Shown here: piece by piece, positions 8,992-16,771 of the stretch
How the letters are laid out: the number at the start of each line of letters is the position of its first letter
Numbering within the stretch: the first letter of the stretch is position 1
NCBI RefSeq assembly: GCF_014203425.1
Contig: NZ_JACHJC010000001.1
Coordinates: forward strand, 3,684,001-3,748,000
Direction: 5' to 3'
Origin: Micromonospora echinospora
GTDB taxonomy: Bacteria > Actinomycetota > Actinomycetes > Mycobacteriales > Micromonosporaceae
DNA: 64,000 nucleotides
Made by a program: the position numbers and the translations under genes
The notes under the pieces: model-generated
The model's database searches: none
Seen by the model: only the letters and a program-made list of their open reading frames with translations
What the model was told of the DNA's origin: nothing

Positions 8992-9726
8992 TCAGGCGGC
9001 CCGCCAGTCGCGCACCAGGGCGGCCACGGTGGCGTGCCGCGCCGCCGGGTCGGGCCGGGTGGCCCGGTCGACGACCGCGCGTTCCACGGTGGTGCCGCGC
9101 CAGCCGGATGGGCCGTCGAGCAGGTGGTGCAGCGTGCGGCCGAGCGCGTGGACAGTGGTGCGCTCGTCGATGGTCGCGCCCCGGGTCAGCTCCTCCGGCG
9201 ACAGGTAGCGGCGGGACCCGGGCAGCCGGTCGGAGTCGAGTACGAACGCCCCCGGCCGGTACTCGTCCAGGTCGATCAGCCACATCCGGCGGGCGTCGAA
9301 GTCGTAGAGGAAGCAGCCGTCGTACAGGTCGACAGCGACGTACCCGGCCGCGCTCACCGCCGCATGCGCGTCGAGGATCGCGTCCAGCGCCGCGCGCACC
9401 TCGGCGAGCGGGAGCCGCTGGAAGCGGGCCAGCCCGCTCCGGTCGCTGCCGTGGACGGTGGCGTGGTTGAGCACGACGCCGTCGCGCCACGGGTACACGA
9501 TCGTTGGGCCGTCGGCGCCGTCGCGTACCAGTTCGGGCCGCACGAGCGCGGAATGCCGGACCGCGGCGTGCAGGCCCAGGGCGCGCGTGAGCGACTCGCG
9601 CGCCCGCGGTGTCCCGGCCCGTTTGACGAACCAGCGCCTGCCCGCCGACTCCACGCCGTAGGAGACGCACCCGGAGTCCTGATCCCCGAAGACCACGAAC
9701 GCGGCGCCCGGGTCCAGGTTCAGCAT
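8992..9726 (-). CDS. protein-kinase-fold protein (atypical Ser/Thr or small-molecule kinase)
   Basis: The 244-residue protein resembles the protein kinase/aminoglycoside phosphotransferase fold. WFVKRAG (about 32-38) supplies an ATP-binding Lys, YVAVDLYDGCFLYDF resembles a degenerate catalytic loop, and MWLIDLDEY stands where DFG would be. The HRD motif is replaced, so activity on proteins is doubtful. It lacks membrane and sensor domains, unlike PknB-type kinases. The ATG lies six bases after TAACAT (9733-9738, minus strand), suggesting a leaderless mRNA. The true substrate is unknown. Confidence 0.65.
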   Translation of the reverse strand: MLNLDPGAAFVVFGDQDSGCVSYGVESAGRRWFVKRAGTPRARESLTRALGLHAAVRHSALVRPELVRDGADGPTIVYPWRDGVVLNHATVHGSDRSGLARFQRLPLAEVRAALDAILDAHAAVSAAGYVAVDLYDGCFLYDFDARRMWLIDLDEYRPGAFVLDSDRLPGSRRYLSPEELTRGATIDERTTVHALGRTLHHLLDGPSGWRGTTVERAVVDRATRPDPAARHATVAALVRDWRAA

Positions 9727-9773
9727 CGGTCGATGTTACGACGACCGCCCGGCCGGCGAGGGCCCCGTCCGGG

Positions 9774-10778
9774 TCACCGCGGCGGGTCCACCACCTCGAT
9801 GACGTCCGCCGGCGCGCGGCGGGGCGCGGGCGGCAGCTCGGCCTCCGGACCCCAGCCGACGCGCACGATCAGGTACGGGTCGCCGATGCCGGCGAGCAGC
9901 TCACGCATCATCCGGCGCGGCCAGGTCAGCTCGACGGCGTCGCTGAGCGGCGCGCTGGCCAGCCCTTCGGCGGTGGCGCTGAGCAGCAGCGCCGACAGCG
10001 CCTCACCGCCGCGCAACCAGGCGGCCGGCTCGTCGCCCTCGCCGAACAGGATCAGGTACGCCGCGCCGCGGTCGAAGTCCGTGCCCGCGCTGAGCCCTGC
10101 CGCCCCGCCGGGCGCGTAGTCACGCAGCGGCACCCGTCGTGGGGAGGGCCGCACGGCGGTCGCGGCTGGTACGCCGTCGCCGCTGCCCGCCGGCCGGTTC
10201 GTCCACCGGTTCAGCTCCTCCCGGTACGCGGGGTCGGCCAGCTCCGCCTCGGCGGCACGACCGGTGGACACGGCGAGCATCGGCATCTGGTCCGGCCGGA
10301 CCACGTGCAGGTGGGCGCCCTCGGCTTCGACGGCGTCCCCGAGGCGGGCCAGCACCGCCTCCGGCACCGGCCGGTCGCCGTACGCCCGCCGGTCGGTGCG
10401 GCGGCGCGGGATCGCGTCGACCAGCCGGCCCGCCGGCACGTCCAGGTCGGCCGGGCCGGTCGTGCGCAGCCGGGCCAGCAACGACGGGTCGGCCGGGTCG
10501 GGCAGCCGCTCGACCACCGCCGCCCAGCCGAACGCCGCCAGCGACACGCGCGCGTGGTGCAGGGCGGCGCCGCAGCTCAGCATCAGCAGCCGGCCGTCCG
10601 GGTCGGTGTGGGTGAGCTGCCGGTCCGGCTCGGCGCGCAGCTCCAGCGTGTCGCCGGTGATCCGCCAGCGCCAGGGCTGGGTGTTGAACACCGACGGGGC
10701 GTGCAGGGACTGCCGGGCGGCCGCCTCCAGCACCCGTACCCTCGGGTCCTGCTCGACGCGGGTCGACGCGCTGTTCAT
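9774..10778 (-). CDS. Acg-family nitroreductase-like protein
   Basis: The 334-residue product matches the Acg subgroup of the nitroreductase superfamily (compare Mycobacterium tuberculosis Rv3131), with the APSVFNTQPWRWRI FMN-region motif near residues 26-39, RRRTDRRAYGDRPV in the middle and LSALLLSATAEGLASAPLSD near the C-terminus. These proteins bind or store flavin in dormancy and stress responses and often lack true nitroreductase activity. ATG 10778 follows AAGGAGG, which fixes the start even though the frame is open further upstream. Confidence 0.85.
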   Translation of the reverse strand: MNSASTRVEQDPRVRVLEAAARQSLHAPSVFNTQPWRWRITGDTLELRAEPDRQLTHTDPDGRLLMLSCGAALHHARVSLAAFGWAAVVERLPDPADPSLLARLRTTGPADLDVPAGRLVDAIPRRRTDRRAYGDRPVPEAVLARLGDAVEAEGAHLHVVRPDQMPMLAVSTGRAAEAELADPAYREELNRWTNRPAGSGDGVPAATAVRPSPRRVPLRDYAPGGAAGLSAGTDFDRGAAYLILFGEGDEPAAWLRGGEALSALLLSATAEGLASAPLSDAVELTWPRRMMRELLAGIGDPYLIVRVGWGPEAELPPAPRRAPADVIEVVDPPR

Positions 10779-10885
10779 GGCGGCCCTCCTTGCTCGCTCG
10801 TCCCCTTCCGAGCCTGCCCGCCGCCCTCGCGGGCGGACAGGGCCGGAGGTCCCGGCCGCACCGGGCCGTGCGCCCCGGCGCGGCG

Positions 10886-12109
10886 TCAGGCGTCGCCCGG
10901 CTCCGGGGGTACGGCCAGCGCGATGGTGAGGTCGAGGACCGTGGCGGGGTCGTGCAGCCGGTCGCCGAACAGCTCGCGGAGCTTGCCCATCCGGTAGCGG
11001 ACGGTCTGGGGGTGCACGAACAGGTCGGCGGCCACCTCGTCGCGGCGTCCCTGGTGCAGCAGCCACGACCGCAGCGTCTCGGCCAGCCGGTGCGCGGTGG
11101 CCGGAGGCAGCGCGGCCAGCGGCGCGAGGGCCTGCGCGCGCAGGTCGGCAAGGGCCTCCGGGTCCATGCTGAGCAGCAGAGTGGCCAGGTGACGCTCAGT
11201 GTCGACCGGCCCGGCGTCCGGCTCGCCGAGCCCGAGCGCGAGCGCCCGGGTGGCCCGCTGGTACGACGCGGCCACCCGGTGCCAGGGGCGGGCCGGGCCG
11301 AGCACCGCCCGGTGCCCGTGCAGCAGCCGGGTGAGCTGGCGGCGCCGGCCGCCGTGCATGTCCGGCACCAGCAGTACGGCCAGCTCCTCGACCGGGTTCA
11401 TGCCGGGCAGGTCCTCGCCGCTCTCCAGCGTGTGCGGACTGAGCAGCGCCAGCACCGCGCGCAGGTGCCGGCGGGGCAGCAGCACCACTGTGAGTGTCTG
11501 CGGCGGCGGCCAGTCGGCGCGGTCCGCACTGCGCCGCAGCGACTCCTCCGGCTCGCCGGCCAGCAACTGCTGGGTGAGCCGTTCCATACTGCGGCGGCGC
11601 ATCCGGCCGGCGCTGGCCAGCTCGTCGGCGTGCCCGGCCACGCTCGCGGCCGACAGCTCGTCGATGTACGCGAACATCAGCTCGGCGAACTCGGCCACCG
11701 TCGCGGCGGCGAGCCCGCTGCGCACCGTCGTGGTGGACACCTCACGCCAGGCCACCCGGGCGCCCACCCGGTACGCGGCCAGCAGCGCGTCCATGCTCCG
11801 CCCCGAGCGGGCCTCGCCGCTGCCCAGCGCGTACGCGGCTTCCAGTGCCGGGGCCAGTGGAGTGCTCGGGTCGGACGCCTGGGTACCCTCTATGAGCTGG
11901 AGGAACGTGCCGAGCGCGATGCGTACCGCGTTTTCGATCTTCGCTCGCATGGCGCCGGTGAGCGCGCCGGAGTAGTCCGGCACCTCGGCGGTGATCGCGG
12001 AGACGGTCCGCTCGGCGACCATCGGCAGCCCTTCGCGCAGGGTCTCGGCCATCCCGGCCTCGAGGTTGAGGTGCGCGGCGCGCTGCCCGGTGCCGACCTC
12101 CAACGTCAT
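10886..12109 (-). CDS. PucR/CdaR-type transcriptional regulator
   Basis: The product is about 407 residues: an alpha-helical N-terminal region with a GGDEF-like/RsbRD character, then a C-terminal PucR helix-turn-helix ending DLFVHPQTVRYRMGKLRELFGD. ATG 12109 follows GGAGGG and is preferred to a TTG at 12127. It is divergent from the ferredoxin reductase-desaturase operon with about 80 bases between starts, so it most likely controls that operon and itself. Regulators of this architecture often accompany lipid genes in actinobacteria. Confidence 0.85.
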   Translation of the reverse strand: MTLEVGTGQRAAHLNLEAGMAETLREGLPMVAERTVSAITAEVPDYSGALTGAMRAKIENAVRIALGTFLQLIEGTQASDPSTPLAPALEAAYALGSGEARSGRSMDALLAAYRVGARVAWREVSTTTVRSGLAAATVAEFAELMFAYIDELSAASVAGHADELASAGRMRRRSMERLTQQLLAGEPEESLRRSADRADWPPPQTLTVVLLPRRHLRAVLALLSPHTLESGEDLPGMNPVEELAVLLVPDMHGGRRRQLTRLLHGHRAVLGPARPWHRVAASYQRATRALALGLGEPDAGPVDTERHLATLLLSMDPEALADLRAQALAPLAALPPATAHRLAETLRSWLLHQGRRDEVAADLFVHPQTVRYRMGKLRELFGDRLHDPATVLDLTIALAVPPEPGDA

Positions 12110-12192
12110 GTTGTTCCCTCCGAACAAAAACCCGCGACCGTTTCACCTTTGTCGGTCAAGATGTTATGCGATCGGGCGGTCACGCTGGTCAT

Positions 12193-13284
12193 ATGACCAC
12201 AACTGCCTCCCGCCGCCCTCAGAAGGTCACCTTCCGGGACAGGCTGCTGCGGCTGGCCGGAGCGGTCACCACGCCGGTGCTGCCCGACGACTATCTCGAC
12301 CTGATCGCGCCGCTGCGCGCGGGCGCCCCGCTGCGCGGGCGGATCGTCGCGGTCCGCCCGGAGACCCGGGACGCGGCCACGCTGGTGATCCAGCCCGGCC
12401 GTGCCTGGCAGGGGCACCTGCCCGGGCAGTACATCCGCCTCGGCGTCGACGTCGACGGCGTGCGCCAGTGGCGCGCGTACTCGGTCACCTCGGCGCCGGA
12501 CGCCGCGGACGGCCGGATCAGCGTCACGGTGAAGGCCATCCCCGACGGCAAGGTCAGCAACCACCTGGTCCGCCGGATCCGGCCCGGCACGTTGATCCAC
12601 CTCGACCAGGCCCAGGGCGACTTCGTGCTCCCGAGCGCGACGCCCGAGCGGGTCCTGTTCGTCACCGCAGGCAGCGGCATCACCCCGGTCATGGGGATGC
12701 TGCGCTCCGGGCTGGCCGACCGGGCCGACGTGGTGCTCGTGCACTCGGCGCCCACGCGCGACGACGTCATCTTCGGCGCGGAGCTGCGCGCGCTCGCCGA
12801 ACGCGGCGCGTTGCGGCTGGTCGAGCGGCACACCGACACCGACGGCCTGCTCGACGTCGCCGAACTGGCCGGGCTGGTGCCCGACCACTTCGACCGGGAG
12901 GCGTGGGCGTGCGGGCCGATCGGCATGCTCGACGCGGTTGAGGGGTACTGGTCCTCGAACGGCCTCGTCGAGCGGTTGCACACCGAACGTTTCCGTCCGA
13001 CGGTGATCACGCCGGGCGAGGGAGGCACTGTGACGTTCACCGGAGCAGGGGTGACCGTCGAGTCCGACGGCGCCACCACCCTGCTCGACGCGGGGGAGAA
13101 CGCCGGAGTGCTGATGCCTTCCGGGTGCCGGATGGGCATCTGCTTCGGCTGCGTCGTACCGCTGCGCCAGGGCGCCGTCCGCGACCTGCGCAACGGCGAC
13201 GTCACCACGGCCGTACCGGGGGACGGCGTGCTCGTCCAGACGTGCGTGTCGGCCGCCGCCGGTACTTGCGACATCGATCTCTGA
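12193..13284 (+). CDS. ferredoxin reductase partner of fatty acid desaturase (Rv3230c-like)
   Basis: This 363-residue flavoprotein has an FAD-binding barrel (PGQYIRLGV, RAYSVTSAP), an NAD(P)-binding domain (FVTAGSGITPVMGML) and a C-terminal plant-type [2Fe-2S] domain with PSGCRMGICFGC and a later TC. It corresponds to M. tuberculosis Rv3230c, the electron donor of the DesA3 stearoyl-CoA delta-9 desaturase. The desaturase follows 15 bases downstream. ATG 12193 is used; ATG 12166 is also in frame and neither has a clear ribosome site, so the start is not settled. Confidence 0.9.
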   Translation: MTTTASRRPQKVTFRDRLLRLAGAVTTPVLPDDYLDLIAPLRAGAPLRGRIVAVRPETRDAATLVIQPGRAWQGHLPGQYIRLGVDVDGVRQWRAYSVTSAPDAADGRISVTVKAIPDGKVSNHLVRRIRPGTLIHLDQAQGDFVLPSATPERVLFVTAGSGITPVMGMLRSGLADRADVVLVHSAPTRDDVIFGAELRALAERGALRLVERHTDTDGLLDVAELAGLVPDHFDREAWACGPIGMLDAVEGYWSSNGLVERLHTERFRPTVITPGEGGTVTFTGAGVTVESDGATTLLDAGENAGVLMPSGCRMGICFGCVVPLRQGAVRDLRNGDVTTAVPGDGVLVQTCVSAAAGTCDIDL

Positions 13285-13299
13285 ACAGGAGCCACCCAC

Positions 13300-14439
13300 G
13301 TGACCGTCATCCAGAAGAAGGCCGTCAACCCGATCGCCCACCTGAGCGCCGAAGACATCGAGATCATCGGCAAGGAACTGGACGCGATCCGGGACCGGGT
13401 CCTCGCCGACCGGGGGGAGCGGGACGCCCGCTACATCCGCAAGGTGGTCAAGACCCAGCGGACACTGGAGATGAGCAGTCGGGCGGTGCTGCTGTTCTCG
13501 CTGTTCCCGCCGGCCTGGATCGTCGGCACGGCCGGCCTCACGGTCGCCAAGATCCTGGAGAACATGGAGATCGGGCACAACGTCCTGCACGGCCAGTGGG
13601 ACTGGATGCGCGACCCGAAGATCCACTCCACCACCTGGGAGTGGGACCACGTCTCCCCGGCCGACCAGTGGAAGCAGTCGCACAACGAACTGCACCACCG
13701 CTACACCAACGTCGTCGGCAAGGACAACGACCTCGGGTACGGCATCATGCGCGTCGACGAGGACCAGCCATGGCACCCCATGCACCTCGGCCAGCCGCTG
13801 TGGAACCTGCTCAACGCCGCGTTCTTCGAGTACGGCATCGCCGCGTACGACATGGAGCTGGGCGACCACCTCAAACAGCGCAACCTCAAGGACCCGAAGT
13901 TCCGGGCCAAGGCCAGGGCGGTCGGCCGCAAGATCCGCCGCCAGGTGCTCAAGGACTACGTGGTGCACCCGCTGCTGTCCGGCCCGTCGTTCCTGACCAC
14001 GCTCGCCGCCACGTTCACCGCGAACCTGCTGCGCAACGTGTGGAGCCACTCGGTGATCATGTGCGGGCACTTCCCCAACGGCGTGGAGACGTTCGAGAAG
14101 ACCTCCATCGAGGGCGAGACGCGCGGCGAGTGGTACCTGCGCCAGATGCTCGGCTCGGCCAACATCAGCGGCAGCCCGCTGCTGCACATCATGACCGGCA
14201 ACCTGTCGTACCAGATCGAGCACCACCTCTTCCCCGACCTGCCCAGCAACCGCTACCAGGAGATCGCGCCGCAGGTGCGGGCGCTGTTCGACAGGTACGG
14301 CCTGCACTACACCACCGGCCCGCTGCCCAAGCAGGTCGCCTCCGCGTGGTGGAAGGTCATCCGCCTGTCGCTGCCCAACCGCAACGACAGCCGGCAGCCG
14401 GTCGCCCCGGCCGCGCTGGCCTCCTCCGGCACGGCCTGA
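13300..14439 (+). CDS. membrane fatty acid desaturase (DesA3-like)
   Basis: The 379-residue membrane di-iron desaturase carries all three histidine boxes: HNVLH (93-97), HNELHH (128-133) and QIEHH (305-309). Hydrophobic segments lie around residues 60-85 and 210-235. With the upstream reductase it should introduce a double bond into acyl-CoA or membrane lipid acyl chains. The GTG start follows AGGAG. The pair is divergent from a PucR-type regulator, suggesting control by lipid state or temperature (inference). Confidence 0.92.
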   Translation: MTVIQKKAVNPIAHLSAEDIEIIGKELDAIRDRVLADRGERDARYIRKVVKTQRTLEMSSRAVLLFSLFPPAWIVGTAGLTVAKILENMEIGHNVLHGQWDWMRDPKIHSTTWEWDHVSPADQWKQSHNELHHRYTNVVGKDNDLGYGIMRVDEDQPWHPMHLGQPLWNLLNAAFFEYGIAAYDMELGDHLKQRNLKDPKFRAKARAVGRKIRRQVLKDYVVHPLLSGPSFLTTLAATFTANLLRNVWSHSVIMCGHFPNGVETFEKTSIEGETRGEWYLRQMLGSANISGSPLLHIMTGNLSYQIEHHLFPDLPSNRYQEIAPQVRALFDRYGLHYTTGPLPKQVASAWWKVIRLSLPNRNDSRQPVAPAALASSGTA

Positions 14440-14606
14440 CCCGACCGTTGGGTGCACGGCCGGTGAACTTACACCGGCCGGCACCTGACCGTCCGGTGCA
14501 CAGTCGGCGTCCGCGCAGCTCAGAGCGGTTTGCGCGGCCGTCGCGGCAGCCCGGCCTCCCCGTACACTCGCGCCCGTCCGGCATACGGGTGAATGGGTGT
14601 TCGGCG

Positions 14607-15013
14607 ATGCGGCTCGGCCGGCGGGTGGTCATGCTTGTCGACAACGCGGTCGAGGGTGACTCGCGGGTGCAGGAGGCGGCCCGGTCCGCCGCCGACGTCG
14701 GCTGGGACGTCACGCTGATCGGCTGCGCCCACGTCGACGCCGAACGCCGCTGGCGGCTCGGCGACGCCGAGGTACGCGTCCTGCCGCTCGCCGCCGCTCG
14801 CGCTACTCCATCCGCCACCGCATCGGCCGTCGTCTGCCGCCCGGGCGGCGGTGTCCCCGGCGCCGGCGTCTCCGCCGACCTCGGTCCCCGGGGGCGGCGA
14901 CGTCTCCGCCCTGCCCGACCGCCCGACAGTGGTGCTGAACGCCCCGGTCACCGGAGGCGCAGGCCGAACGCCTCGACGCCCTCTACCGCCGCCTGCTCAC
15001 CCTCACCCGCTGA
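14607..15013 (+). pseudogene. glycosyltransferase relic with internal deletion
   Basis: From ATG 14607 about 65 codons encode a typical family 4-like glycosyltransferase N-terminus (VVMLVDNAVEGDSRVQEAA, GWDVTLIG). After about 14800 the frame loses meaning, and a normal-looking C-terminal tail (AERLDALYRRLLTLTR then TGA at 15011-15013) appears in another frame. Most of the gene, including the nucleotide-sugar site, is missing. The remnant is therefore a deletion product, not a functional enzyme. Confidence 0.65.
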
Positions 15014-15025
15014 CGCCCGCCGCCC

Positions 15026-15080
15026 GGGTGGAACACCATGGGTGTCTCCGGCCCGTTTTGACACCCATGGCGTTCCACCC
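15026..15080. repeat. 21-base inverted repeat
   Basis: Arms 15026-15046 and 15060-15080 are 21 bases each with one mismatch (core GTGGAACACCATGGGTGTC) around a 13-base spacer. It lies just after the glycosyltransferase relic. It could act as a terminator or be a mobile palindromic element. Confidence 0.6.
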
Positions 15081-15098
15081 GCGCCCTTGGGGAGGCAT

Positions 15099-15173
15099 GG
15101 TCAACTCCATCTCGCCGGAATGGCGGCATCCGAGTGCCGTTGACCCCGCCATTTCGGGGGAGTGGTGTTGATC
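15099..15173. repeat. 28-base imperfect inverted repeat
   Basis: Arms 15099-15126 and 15146-15173 match at 22 of 28 positions when one is reverse-complemented, ending in GAATGGCGG / CCGCCATTT. It directly follows the 21-base inverted repeat, and the two palindromes together fill the spacer upstream of the alanyl-tRNA synthetase-like gene. Confidence 0.5.
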
Positions 15174-15232
15174 TTGCGAGGGCGAGGGCGAGGGCGCGGG
15201 AAAAGGGCTGGGCGGGACGGTGTGGGCCGGGC

Positions 15233-15359
15233 TACCGTCCAAGGTATGCAGAGCAGGCGCACCATTACCGCCGCGGCCGCGCGAGCTTTCCGCTCGCCGG
15301 TTGCCGCCGCCTGACCTGCCCCACACCCACGCCGGCGACCGGAAACGGTCCGCCGGCGT
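15233..15359 (+). promoter_or_regulatory. leader region: promoter, Ala-rich leader peptide and hairpin before alaS-like gene
   Basis: A TACCGT -10 box (15233-15238) is seven bases before ATG 15246, giving a leaderless 22-codon frame ending at 15314. Eight of its 22 residues are Ala (four consecutive, then one, then three just before the stop) and four are Arg. Fifteen bases after the stop a strong hairpin forms: 9-bp outer arms 15329-15337 and 15351-15359, a 4-bp inner stem, a GAAA loop and one bulged C. The next gene is an alanyl-tRNA synthetase homologue. The layout fits ribosome-mediated attenuation by charged tRNA-Ala; this is inference. Confidence 0.55.
15246..15314 (+). CDS. putative Ala/Arg-rich leader peptide (22 aa)
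   Basis: The short frame starts leaderless at ATG 15246, begins MQSRRTIT and ends PVAAA. Its Ala codons are all GCN (gcc, gcg, gct) and are clustered as four and three in a row. It is separated from the synthetase-like start by a stable hairpin. Its composition matches the amino acid expected for the downstream enzyme, which is the basis for calling it a leader peptide rather than noise. Confidence 0.5.
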   Translation: MQSRRTITAAAARAFRSPVAAA

Positions 15360-15428
15360 CGTCGTGTCCACGCCGTGAAACGCGTCGCGGCGGGCCGTCC
15401 GGTCACCCGTACCCGGAAGGCACCCGCC

Positions 15429-16622
15429 ATGACGCCCGACGACATCACCCGGACGTTTCTCGACCACTACCACCGGCACGACCATCAGCGTGCGCCGGAG
15501 AGTTCCCTCGTTCCGCCACCCGGCGACCCGGTGCTGTTCACCACGTCCGGCATGCACCCGCTCACCCCGTATCTGCTGGGGCGCCCGCACCCGGGCGGAC
15601 GACGACTGGCGAACGTGCAGCGGTGCCTGCGCACGACGGACCTGGACGAGGTCGGTGACGACACCCACCTGACCGTGTTCCAGATGCTCGGCTCGTGGTC
15701 GCTCGGCGACTACGACATCGCGACCAGCCTGCGCTGGGGCTTCGACCTGCTCACCGGCGGGTTCGGCATCCCGCTGGAGAGGCTGCACGCCACGGTCTTC
15801 GGTGGCGGCAGCGGTGAAGGGCCGGACGACACCGCGCGGGACACCTGGACCGGGCTCGGTGTGCCGGTGGAGGCGCTGGGCGAGGACAACTGGTGGTCCA
15901 ACGGCCCGACCGGCCCCTGCGGACCGGACTCGGAGATCTTCGTGTGGACCGGCGACGGCCCGCCCACCGGCACGCCCAGCACCGACGCGCGCTGGGTGGA
16001 GGTGTGGAACCACGTGCAGATGCGCTACCACAGGCACCCCGACGGCCGGCTCACACCGCTGCCGCACTCCAGCATCGACACGGGCATGGGCCTGGAACGA
16101 CTGGAGATCGTGCTGCGCGGCGACCGGTCCGTGTTCACCGGCGACGGGCTGCGCCGGTGGGTGGACGCGGTGGGGGACCGGTGGGACCTGCGCGATGAGG
16201 ACCTGCGCGTGGTCTCCGACCACCTGCGGTCCGCGGTGGTCGTGCTCGGCGACGGGGTACGCCCCGGCAACACCGGCCGCGGGTACGTGCTGCGGCGGCT
16301 GCTGCGCCGCGCGCTCACGGTGCTGTGGCGCGACGACCCGGCGCGCAGCCTGGACGGGCTACCGCCCGAGCTGTACGCGGACACGCTGCGCCGCTTCCGC
16401 CAAGTGCCCGGTCCGAGCGCGCTGCCGGTCGACGTCGGCTCGCTGCACGCGACGCTGGTGGACGAGGAACGCCGCTTCCGAGGGCTGCTGCGACGCGGAC
16501 GGCCGCTCGTGGACCGGGTACGGGAGCGTGGCCCGCTGACCGAGCGCGACTACCACTGGCTGCACGACACCCACGGGCTGCCCCGCGACCTGGTCGACGG
16601 TCTGCTCGCCGAGGCCAGCTGA
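15429..16622 (+). CDS. alanyl-tRNA synthetase-like protein, catalytic part only
   Basis: The 397-residue product matches the class II catalytic and tRNA-acceptor domains of AlaRS: SLVPPPGDPVLFTTSGM, QMLGSWSLGDY, NGPTGPCGPDSEIF, IDTGMGLERL and GRGYVLRRLLRRAL are all present in order. It then stops, without the editing domain and the C-Ala domain that full AlaRS (about 880 residues) carries. ATG 15429 follows GGAAGG; an upstream in-frame GTG (15375) would overlap the leader region. It cannot be the housekeeping enzyme. It may aminoacylate tRNA or another acceptor without proofreading. Confidence 0.85.
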   Translation: MTPDDITRTFLDHYHRHDHQRAPESSLVPPPGDPVLFTTSGMHPLTPYLLGRPHPGGRRLANVQRCLRTTDLDEVGDDTHLTVFQMLGSWSLGDYDIATSLRWGFDLLTGGFGIPLERLHATVFGGGSGEGPDDTARDTWTGLGVPVEALGEDNWWSNGPTGPCGPDSEIFVWTGDGPPTGTPSTDARWVEVWNHVQMRYHRHPDGRLTPLPHSSIDTGMGLERLEIVLRGDRSVFTGDGLRRWVDAVGDRWDLRDEDLRVVSDHLRSAVVVLGDGVRPGNTGRGYVLRRLLRRALTVLWRDDPARSLDGLPPELYADTLRRFRQVPGPSALPVDVGSLHATLVDEERRFRGLLRRGRPLVDRVRERGPLTERDYHWLHDTHGLPRDLVDGLLAEAS

Positions 16623-16771
16623 GTAGCGGCAGGGGTGAGCGGGGGCCGGGCGGCCAGCAGCCGGGGGAGCAGCAGCCGGCTCAGCGGTGGCCGCCCGGCC
16701 GGGCCGGTGCCAGACTCGGAGGCGGACGCCACGCGAGGGAAGCGGACGCCGCCGCGAGGAAAGGGCTGCCG

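Noticed and set aside
12106..15143. Very long open frames opposite or alongside the reductase and desaturase genes
   Set aside because: They are high-G+C shadows: the intact enzyme motifs lie in other frames and these translations are Arg/Pro/Gly-rich without domains.
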